Shown here piece by piece: positions 56,840-64,000 of a stretch of DNA of 64,000 bases. The notes under the pieces were generated by a model. The model worked only from the letters and a program-made list of their open reading frames with translations. It ran no database searches and was not told where the DNA came from. The DNA is from Aurantiochytrium sp. KH105 (taxonomy: Eukaryota; Sar; Bigyra; Thraustochytrida; Thraustochytriidae): assembly GCA_003116975.1 (NCBI GenBank), contig BGKB01000156.1, positions 62,001 through 126,000 of the forward strand, given 5' to 3'. A program made the translations under genes and the position numbers. Numbering within the stretch: the first letter of the stretch is position 1; each line of letters starts with the position of its first letter.

Positions 56840-58264
56840 ATGGCGCTGGAGCTGCTGGAGCGGAAGAAGGCGCTCGTGCGCGCCGTCGAGGCCGAGGAAC
56901 GCGCCGGCAAGGAGCTCCTCTCAGCGCTGCGCGAGCTCCGCGCACAGGTGGAGGCCGCGCAGCAGCAGCAGCAGCAGCAGCACACGGGGGGAGGCGGGCA
57001 CAATGACCACGTCGCCTTGGAGAGCCTGCTCGGCAGCCTTTTGAATAACAAATTGGGCGCCGCCGCGCTGCGAGCCGACGTCCAGCACGAATGTAAAAAG
57101 GTGCTCGACGGGCTCAAAGCAGGCGCGTCAAAATCTCAGCCAGCTGACACTGCTTCTGCGAGTGCCTCTGCGTCTGCTCCGTCTGCAGCTACTACTCCAG
57201 CGGGCCCCACTTCTTCCGGTGCCACGAAACCTCCGGTGAATGGTACTGCAAATTCCGCCCAAGGAAGCAATGCTGCAGTCGTAAAGCAAGAAGAACCAGC
57301 CGTGAAACAAGAGGCAGCAACAAAGCAAGACTCGGCCGTGAAACAAGAGGCAGCAACAAACAAAGACCCAGTCGTGAAGCAAGAATCAGTCGTGAAACAA
57401 GAGCCTGCAGCAAAACGAGAGCCACGACCCCGCCTCACCGGCCTTGGAGTGAGCATGCTCAAGTTTGACGATTGTGTGCGCCAGCTCCAGGAAGAGGCCG
57501 CCGCCGAAGAGTTCCACAACATGATCGTCCTCATGTCACGCCTTCGCAACGTCAAGCGCATTACTATGGAGGACATGAAGCGGACCAATGCAGGAAAGAT
57601 TCTCGGCAGGATCGCCAGAAAGTGTGCAGACGAGAAGACCCGCAATGCCGCAAATGCTACTACAGAAATTGTAAGGAAGCGTTTGCAAGAGCAAATGAAG
57701 GCAGAAAAGGCAGAGTTTTCGAAAACGGCAAAGGCAGAAGCTGTGAAACCTACAAAGGAAGACGCAGAAAAACGCCTTTCTGCATCCGCGGCTCGCGCTG
57801 AGAAGCGAAAGCGCGAATTCCAAGAATCCAAAAAGGCAAATCAGCCCCGCCTGCTCAATCCCAATGAGCCTGGTATCCGCAAGCCGCTGCAAGGATCAAA
57901 GGCCACCGACGCAAGGTCCTCCTCGGGCTCCAATGCAGACAAGGAACGCAAACGAAAGTCTGACCGAAGAGAAGCCAAAAAGGAAGCCAAAAAGGAGAAG
58001 AAAAAGAAAAAGAGCAAAAAGGAAAAGCGCCGACGAAACAGTGAGGACGAGGATGAAAGCGAGGCGGAGAGCGATGACGACGACGATGATGGCCAAGACG
58101 ACTTTGCCAGTTGGATGAAGGCGCGGCGCGCGCGTCTCTCCGAGGCACGGGAGTACAGCGAGCGCGAGGAAAAGATTAGTGCAATGATTGGAGAAGAGGA
58201 GGATTTGGAAGCCGAGCTTGAGGAGCGAAGGGCGCGCCTCAAGAAGAAGAAGAAGGCTGCATGA
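56840..58264 (+). CDS. TFIIS N-terminal-domain protein with SUMO-site-like repeats
   Basis: A 474-residue nuclear-type protein. An N-terminal helical part (ELLERKKALVRAVEAEERAG) with a short Gln run is followed by an Ala/Ser/Thr-rich linker. Then comes an array of VKQE motifs (about 150-195; DNA 57285-57420). A TFIIS N-terminal (LW-type) helical bundle follows (about 215-300: FHNMIVLMSRLRNVKRITME, then KRTNAGKILGRIARKC). The C-terminal half is strongly basic and then acidic, with Lys-rich nuclear-localisation-like blocks (KKEKKKKKSKKEKRRR). Family knowledge: this bundle occurs in TFIIS, IWS1, LEDGF and Elongin A and docks onto disordered partner motifs in transcription elongation. No TFIIS zinc ribbon is present, so it is not TFIIS itself. 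The ATG at 56840 precedes the first helix. Confidence 0.78.
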   Translation: MALELLERKKALVRAVEAEERAGKELLSALRELRAQVEAAQQQQQQQHTGGGGHNDHVALESLLGSLLNNKLGAAALRADVQHECKKVLDGLKAGASKSQPADTASASASASAPSAATTPAGPTSSGATKPPVNGTANSAQGSNAAVVKQEEPAVKQEAATKQDSAVKQEAATNKDPVVKQESVVKQEPAAKREPRPRLTGLGVSMLKFDDCVRQLQEEAAAEEFHNMIVLMSRLRNVKRITMEDMKRTNAGKILGRIARKCADEKTRNAANATTEIVRKRLQEQMKAEKAEFSKTAKAEAVKPTKEDAEKRLSASAARAEKRKREFQESKKANQPRLLNPNEPGIRKPLQGSKATDARSSSGSNADKERKRKSDRREAKKEAKKEKKKKKSKKEKRRRNSEDEDESEAESDDDDDDGQDDFASWMKARRARLSEAREYSEREEKISAMIGEEEDLEAELEERRARLKKKKKAA

Positions 58265-58725
58265 CCGTCAGGTCTTTCCATCGTCAAAAACAACTTGCCC
58301 CTCATCGCGAGGAACCCCGTGTGCTCCCCGTTCTCCTCCATTCACGCTTTCCTTTCAATCTCATTCTCGGGAACGTCTGCAGAAACCAAACAAACACAGG
58401 AACTTGAAGTGCAACATACACCACCACGACGGCCACCATCAAGAACCACAAGGCGGACCGCGTGACGCCATCCGCCAGCGGACCGCGCGGAAACAAGAAC
58501 AAAAATCCTTATTTGCTAATCGTCGTAGAACGAACGGCCAAAGCAACACTGAGTAAACGCACTCTTTGTAATTTCATGGTGTTGCCTACTTATATAGTTG
58601 ATGCATGTTTTTTTCTTCTCATCTCTGCGCGCTGTTTCCCCCCACAAACGCACAGCCTTCACTTATGAGTTGTCTCAGTCATCTCGGGATCTCTTTTCGA
58701 ACTCGCTCGACCTTGTCCTACTCGC
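58265..58725. other. Convergent intergenic region
   Basis: The 461 bases between the TFIIS-N gene and the Pumilio gene hold no repeat or gene that I can support. Confidence 0.55.
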
Positions 58726-61700
58726 TTACGCAATGCGTCGTTTGGCGAGAAAGGAGAGAATGTGTCTCCCGTGCGCGTATTGCATGAGTACCTCGCTCTG
58801 CGCGTCGATGGCAGCCGCGATGCGAACACGATCAGACTTGCCCGAGATCTCAAAGGCTCGCTGCAAAACAAAGTTTGCATAAGGATCCTTCATCAAATTG
58901 AGGAGGACCCAGTCCGGGGCATCGAGAATCTCGCGCACAATCTCGTTCGCTTGCGATGACGTGCCTGTCAGAAGACATTGCTCAACGAGGTGTGAGCCGA
59001 ACTTGTGCTGCGCCAGATCAACGCACCGCGATGACACAAAGGACTGAATTCGGTCTGCTTGCGCCTGCTGACCAAATTGCAAAATGTGCTGCAAAATAAA
59101 ATTCCCGTGCTGGTCCAACGCCAAGCGCTCATAGTCCTTTTCCACAGCGTCCACAATGGAGCGTACGCACGACGAGCGCTCGCGATCGCAATCAGCAAGT
59201 GCTCGTTGTACGAGCCTGCACGCGTTCGGATCCACCGTCATGCTTTCGACCTCGCTCTCGACTAGTTTCTCTACCGTATCAATCAACACTTGGCATCGCG
59301 CGCGCAGCTCGCTGCTTTCACTTCGAATCAGGGACGTGAGAATCTGCCCATGGTTGTTGCTACTAGCACTGCTGCTAGTGCTGTTGCCACTCGCACTGCT
59401 ACCACTTGCGCTGAGAGCACCACCACTTGCGCTCTGCGCGTGCGAACCTGTGCCCCTCTGGGGACTGCTTCGATGCATGCCCGTGCCTCGCGCCAGGGTT
59501 GCAGGTTTCGGCCCACGGCCAGGACGAAGCGTGAGATCTGGGCTCAGGTCATGTTGGAGGACGAGTAGCGCCTTTTGAAGAACATGCGAGGCATGCGAGT
59601 CGAGAGCCGCATCGCGGAGAATGTCCGAAGCCAGCATGATTTCCTCCATGAGTACGAGGCGATCCTCGGGGCTAGACAGTTCGAGGACACGCTGCACAAC
59701 GCGGCAGCCGTGCGGGTGCTTGCTCAGCTCCAGGATGCTGCCTCGCATCAATCTCGCAACCGTGTCTCGCTGGCTTTGTTCTGCATGTTTCAAAAAGACT
59801 TGGATGACATAGTTTCCAAAGAGATCCTGAGCAATCTCAAGGGCGTCAAGCATGAGCTCGTCCATGAGCGCCTTTTGGTCCTGCGCAAAGGACCGTGGCA
59901 TGAGCTGCTGCAGGTACCTTGATCCGAGCGAGTCTTGCGCAAATTCGACCACGTGCGACTGAAGCTCGCGTACGGACGGGCGGGAGCTTTTTTGCCTGAA
60001 AGCCGAAAGCACCGCCGATGCAGGCGTTAAGCTCATTTCACGCGAGCCCTTGGCCGCAAAACCGCGGCGATTATCCCTGCTCGCACCCGTGTCGATGGCA
60101 CTCGTGCTGCTGCTGCTGCTGGTACTGCTGCTGTTGCTGTTTGCGCTGGTGGGTGCACAGCCGGCCGAGTTGCCACGGGAACGAGATCCACTCTTTCGTC
60201 CCAAGGAGTCGCCACTTTCGCGACGTGAACGTCCTGACTGTGGAGGCTGAGAAAACTGCTGCTGCTGATATGATGCAGACACAGGAAAAGGGAAAGGCGG
60301 CATGGGCATGCCCATGGGCATCGAAAGTGGCATGCCATAGGCAGGTGGCATCATCGGGAAGCCCATCGGAGGCTGGCCCATATGCATGCCAGGAGCTGCT
60401 CCCGCATTTGCCGCCCCTGCAAGAGGGCCAGCACTATTCATGCCCCCCATGTTCATCCCCATATTGGCATTTGCAGCCAAAGCTGCTTGCTGTTGCAATA
60501 GCATCATCTGTTGCATGTACATTGCAAAGTGCTGCTGCATCGCCTGCTGCATCGCCTGCTGCTGATCCGACATCATCGGGACACCAAACGCATCCCAGGC
60601 GCCTTGCTGTGGCGACTCTGTGCCACAGGCTTGCGGCGCGCTGGTCGCCCCCGGCCCCTGGCCCGTATACGTGATGCCTGCAGAGTCTCTACCCATGCTT
60701 GAGGAAGGGTCTGGGTGATGGGACATCGACATCGGCGGCGGCAAAGGTGATGACGGCGTAGAACCCAAGTCGGACGAGAACCCAGGCGGAACAGGTGAGG
60801 AAGGCGAGAGCATCGGGGATGCGGAGTCGATGGACCCGATTTCGCTTGCATTCGACACCGCGCGGCCTCGGCGAAATTGCGCTGCAGAGGTGAGCATCTC
60901 AACTTCGCTTGAGGTATCGACCTCGAGGGTGGAGCCACAAAGGCTCTGGACAGCACCATCGTCTTTGGACTCTTCAGTTTCCCCTGGCTCGGGGGTGCGG
61001 CGGTCAAAGAGCATTTCGGGGAACGCGCGCCGAACGAGCGTCGCAGAGTTGACACGACGAAGACTCATTTCCTGGTGGTCCTCCCCAGAACCCGAAGCGC
61101 GCTCGGGTGAGCAGGGGCCACTCGCCCTGCCGTTCCTTCTCTTGCCTCGGAATGCTCCGCCACCCAGGCTTTCTGTACCCTCACCACAGTCCCTGAACTC
61201 GTCGACCTCCTCGTCATCGTCATCGTCTTCATCGTAGTTGTCAGCAACCTCTCTCATGGCGGGAAGCGTCGTCCACTCTGGCGGGTGCTCGTATGCCCCA
61301 GCTTCCCGTCTGAGACGGAGATGATCAGGTCCGCCTCGGAGGGTGTTTCCTGAGAGCGAGTTTGGAAAGTTGGCAAAGGTGGCTCGACGAAAGAGTCTCT
61401 TTTTGTTGGCTTCGGACGGCGAGTGAGAATGATGCATACCCGATGCGCCAAGTGGGGCATCTAACGCGGTCTCGGTATTTCTGGCAGCTGCGACAATGGC
61501 CTCGGCAACGTCGTCATCCTGAAAGAAACTTGCCGATTTCTTGGGTAAGCGAGGGGTCTGTCCCGTGGTTGTCAGGAAGTCAAGCAGGGTGGACGATGCA
61601 AGCTCTTGCGGAATGTCATTACAAACGCTAGAAACGTTGTCGAACATGTTATTGTTCCATGTACAGGCATCCCACGTCAGTGACTTGCAACGTTTAAGTT

Positions 61701-61830
61701 TGCTGATGTCCACATCGAGTGCGGGCGCATGGGCGTTTTGGTTTGCGGAATGGCCGCAATTCTCACGTTCCGCCCCGACTTGGCCCTGTGTATGGACCTG
61801 ATCGTGATGCTGCAGATAATTTTGCGCCAT
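58726..61830 (-). CDS. PUM: Pumilio/PUF-family RNA-binding protein
   Basis: A 1034-residue protein whose last 425 residues form a PUF domain with eight repeats. The RNA-reading triplets visible are: R1 GSRYLQ, R2 GNYVIQ, R3 GCRVVQ, R4 ASHVLQ, R5 ACRLVQ, R6 GNFILQ, R7 GSHLVE, R8 ANFVLQ. By the PUF code (S/C-R-Q reads A, N-Y-Q reads U, S-E reads G) these would select UGUA-N-AUA, the classic Pumilio element. Between R4 and R5 is a Ser/Gly/Ala-rich insert of about 70 residues (about 763-833). The N-terminal 600 residues are low complexity, with acidic runs, Ser/Pro-rich stretches and a Met/Gly/Gln-rich part. Family knowledge: PUF proteins bind mRNA 3' UTRs and repress translation or trigger decay. 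The ATG at 61830 is the first in frame. Confidence 0.93.
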   Translation of the reverse strand: MAQNYLQHHDQVHTQGQVGAERENCGHSANQNAHAPALDVDISKLKRCKSLTWDACTWNNNMFDNVSSVCNDIPQELASSTLLDFLTTTGQTPRLPKKSASFFQDDDVAEAIVAAARNTETALDAPLGASGMHHSHSPSEANKKRLFRRATFANFPNSLSGNTLRGGPDHLRLRREAGAYEHPPEWTTLPAMREVADNYDEDDDDDEEVDEFRDCGEGTESLGGGAFRGKRRNGRASGPCSPERASGSGEDHQEMSLRRVNSATLVRRAFPEMLFDRRTPEPGETEESKDDGAVQSLCGSTLEVDTSSEVEMLTSAAQFRRGRAVSNASEIGSIDSASPMLSPSSPVPPGFSSDLGSTPSSPLPPPMSMSHHPDPSSSMGRDSAGITYTGQGPGATSAPQACGTESPQQGAWDAFGVPMMSDQQQAMQQAMQQHFAMYMQQMMLLQQQAALAANANMGMNMGGMNSAGPLAGAANAGAAPGMHMGQPPMGFPMMPPAYGMPLSMPMGMPMPPFPFPVSASYQQQQFSQPPQSGRSRRESGDSLGRKSGSRSRGNSAGCAPTSANSNSSSTSSSSSTSAIDTGASRDNRRGFAAKGSREMSLTPASAVLSAFRQKSSRPSVRELQSHVVEFAQDSLGSRYLQQLMPRSFAQDQKALMDELMLDALEIAQDLFGNYVIQVFLKHAEQSQRDTVARLMRGSILELSKHPHGCRVVQRVLELSSPEDRLVLMEEIMLASDILRDAALDSHASHVLQKALLVLQHDLSPDLTLRPGRGPKPATLARGTGMHRSSPQRGTGSHAQSASGGALSASGSSASGNSTSSSASSNNHGQILTSLIRSESSELRARCQVLIDTVEKLVESEVESMTVDPNACRLVQRALADCDRERSSCVRSIVDAVEKDYERLALDQHGNFILQHILQFGQQAQADRIQSFVSSRCVDLAQHKFGSHLVEQCLLTGTSSQANEIVREILDAPDWVLLNLMKDPYANFVLQRAFEISGKSDRVRIAAAIDAQSEVLMQYAHGRHILSFLAKRRIA

Positions 61831-61926
61831 CGTCGCAACAAAAATGTAGGTATTCAGGGGTGAGACACCGAGCGTCTTTCCAATCTTCTGCTTCTTTGCG
61901 TCTTGGTTGGGTCGGGAGCGAGGGAA

Positions 61927-61949
61927 GGGGGGGGGGGGGGGGGGGGGGG
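61927..61949 (+). repeat. Poly-G tract (23 G)
   Basis: An uninterrupted run of 23 guanines in the upstream region of the Pumilio gene, about 100 bases before its start codon; on the transcribed strand of that gene it reads as poly-C. Confidence 0.9.
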
Positions 61950-62742
61950 AAGGGAAAGAAGGGGGTTCAAGACCAACTGAACGGGGAGCGAGCTTCGCTC
62001 CCGAATCCTTACTTCGAGATTTGCTGGTTGTCTAGCGAGGCGAACGTTCTGCTTTGTTTCAGCCTTGCTGCGAGCGAGCAAGTGCTTTGGTGTTTGGCCG
62101 AGATATGCGTGTCTTGCCTCTTTTCTCGTTTTCAGCTTCGCAGTGGAGTGTGCGGCAAAGCGCGTGAAGCGTGCGAAGGGTACGAAGGAGGAGTGGACTT
62201 TAGCAAACGTCAATCAAAAATGTATCAATCGCGATTGGACGCCCTCGAGCTCAAGCCAGGTCCCGCGCCGAGACAGACTACCAGTCAAGCAGGCAGGCAA
62301 AGAGCGACGACTCGCTGGCTGGCGCGAACTTTGCCGTGCTGTCTAGATTTGTGTTGCTGTTCGGGTCTGCCCTCCCAGTGAGGTCAACGTGACACGGTCG
62401 CGTTGGCTGTAGTCTCGCCAAAGCAAAAGCGCGGAGCTCTGGACGTGTCCCAAACGGTCCCTTCGAGGGCGCCCGACGTTTTATGCTCGCCCAGCGGGCA
62501 GGCCTGGGACAGACGTGACGCTCGTCTTCGCCGCTCGTCTTCGCAGCCTCGTGCGCCGGGCTTCCCCGCGGGCGCAGGTCCGCTGGACGAGGTCTGAGCG
62601 CTGGGCAAATGGGACGAATGCTCGAACGGGTGCCGGCCACCTCACCCTGTCGGGCTTGGCGAGCTCTGGTCTGCAGCAGGCCTGTGGCTGCACGAGACGT
62701 GTCTCCTCCGTCGGCGCTCTGCGCGGGAGAGAGACGGAGAGC

Positions 62743-62764
62743 GAGAGAGAGAGAGAGAGAGAGA
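62743..62764 (+). repeat. (GA)n dinucleotide run
   Basis: About eleven GA units with GAGAGA-type sequence extending a little further upstream. Confidence 0.85.
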
Positions 62765-63756
62765 GGCAACGAGAAGTACTTGAGAAATTGAGAGAGAACG
62801 GATGACCGAATAGGCGTGAGCAGGCGAGCAACCTGAAGCGAGCGAGCAAGCTGCCTACTGGCACTTCTTCAAGTTGGCGAGGTGGGCTGGGCCCCCTCTC
62901 TCATATTCCCCCCCCCCTTTCCTCACCCCCCCTCCCTCTCTCCCTCCCTCCTTCTCTCTCGGGCGCTCTTTCGCGTGCTCTATCCCTCCCTCCCCACCCA
63001 CCCTGCGAGGACTGATTGACCTCCCCTAGATGGACCATTTTGATGCGCGGCGCGCAACTGATGACCGCTCCACCTCAGGGCCTTGATGATGAACAGACAT
63101 GCAGGCACGCAGGCATGCATGCACTGGTGGACGGATGGACAGGTCGGCGGGGCCGAGGATGATGTGAGATTTGGCTGAAGACCGATCGGACGTGACATGA
63201 CAGACAAAGAGGAGCCATCAGGCATTCATTCTGGCATAGGCCTACTGGATGGACGGATGGATAGAAAAATGATTAATCTGCATGGCTGGGCGGGTGCGTA
63301 GCAGACACATATGAAAAAACTAATCGGCAGAGAAGGAGATTGGCTCAGAGCTTTGAATATGTCCTGACAAACGTCTTCGCGTCAACCAAGTCAAGGAAGA
63401 TTTTGGCTAGCTCGTCTGGGATGCTTTAGCGCCCACCCGCTTCCCCCTCCTTTTCTCCCTCCATCCCTCCCTCTATCCCTCGCTCCCTCTATCCCTCCCT
63501 CAGCCCCCCTTTCCCTTCTTCACATCAGACTTCAACTTTGTTGCCACCGGTCAAAGCCAGAACAGATGTCCAACTTGCCTGCTATGATTAATTTGTCTGT
63601 CACTAGCTGATCAGCACAAGCTACTGTAGGTATGTAGGTATGTAGTATCTCGGTATCAATCAATACTTTGGCGGCAGCTACCGCTTGAGCCGTCGACGAA
63701 GCAAGCGCACCACGCAAAAAAACAAGTATAGGCCTAAATGACACAGAAAGAAAATC

Positions 63757-63788
63757 GTAACGGAATCTAACGGAACCTAACGGAATTT
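63757..63788 (+). repeat. Three tandem copies of a CTAACGGAA-like unit
   Basis: Units TAACGGAAT, CTAACGGAAC and CTAACGGAAT follow one another with a period of ten bases. Confidence 0.8.
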
Positions 63789-64000
63789 CGTCACAGGTCA
63801 ATTTGCTACCTGCTACGTTTGTAGCCTGCAAACGAAGAGAAAGATGAAATCGATATTTATTCATAAGATTGAAGGGTATAAGTAGGGCCGCTCCCTGTGG
63901 GAGTTGCGGCCAAAGAATTGCTAACAGTATAGTAAGTGAATGGGAAAACGAGAAAAAAGAAAAAAAGGCCAAGGCGTTCCTTGCAATTTTATAATGTACG

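Larger units (their letters stand above)
61831..64000. other. Gene-free right end with homopolymer and pyrimidine tracts
   Basis: Nothing here supports a gene on either strand; frames are short, lack ATG starts or are low complexity. Contents: a 23-base G run (61927-61949), a GA dinucleotide run (62743-62764), C-rich and CCCT-rich tracts (62905-63000 and 63430-63515), GGAT-type units (63128-63140, 63249-63262), two TAGGCCTA octamers (63237-63244, 63729-63736) and three copies of a CTAACGGAA-like unit (63757-63788). Confidence 0.6.

Noticed and set aside
63532-63972. A 146-codon minus-strand frame at the right end
   Set aside because: It begins at a non-ATG codon, and the sequence after the first ATG has no recognisable feature.
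1-64000. tRNA, rRNA or transposon genes
   Set aside because: I looked for tRNA-like arms, rRNA segments, transposase or reverse-transcriptase motifs and long terminal repeats by eye and saw none; a tRNAscan-SE, Infernal and RepeatMasker run would be decisive.

Overview
This 64-kb window is nuclear DNA of a GC-rich, gene-dense microbial eukaryote. Three things show this: conserved eukaryotic genes (LSG1, CPSF2, delta-COP, V-ATPase subunit c, VTC4, Pumilio, TFIIA-gamma), two genes split by GT-AG introns at 23759-23914 and 40292-40500, and many simple repeats between genes. Mostly intron-less genes, high GC, VTC4 together with an IQCH-type (cilium-associated) gene, and a cysteine-rich secreted protein would suit a thraustochytrid-like stramenopile (Labyrinthulomycetes). 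That placement is inference.

Left third (1-24 kb): LSG1 ribosome-export GTPase (-), PGM2-type phosphopentomutase/phosphoglucomutase (+), a decayed coding remnant near 7 kb, a large Tudor/TFIIS-M/SPOC transcription protein (-), a roughly 300-bp GAAT microsatellite, a small cysteine-rich secreted protein (+), an IQCH-like protein (-), a protein with five calponin-homology-like segments (+), and a mitochondrial SUGCT-like CoA-transferase with one intron (-).

Middle (24-41 kb): a Tudor-like protein with a weak TIR-like segment (+), a possible YAE1-like protein (-), CPSF2 (+), TFIIA-gamma (-), the VTC4 polyphosphate polymerase (+), an EF-hand/IQ/WW/B-box protein (+), a basic/acidic hypothetical protein (-), and a four-span membrane protein with one intron (-).

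Right third (41-64 kb): a giant SPRY-LRR protein ending in LPX-type leucine-rich repeats and a bacterial-effector-like NEL E3 ubiquitin ligase domain (+), a PQ-loop lysosomal amino-acid transporter (-), V-ATPase subunit c (-), delta-COP (+), mitochondrial-type 3-ketoacyl-CoA thiolase (-), a TFIIS-N-domain protein with a cluster of SUMO-like sites (+), and a Pumilio protein (-). The last 2 kb has no gene I can support.

The genes do not form a pathway. Genes for RNA synthesis and processing (TFIIA-gamma, CPSF2, the two TFIIS-related proteins, Pumilio) and for vacuole, lysosome and Golgi (VTC4, V-ATPase c, PQ-loop transporter, delta-COP) recur. From 1.5 to 32.6 kb strands alternate strictly, giving convergent pairs with short gaps and divergent pairs sharing upstream regions. 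The most unusual item is the NEL-domain protein at 41463-46766.
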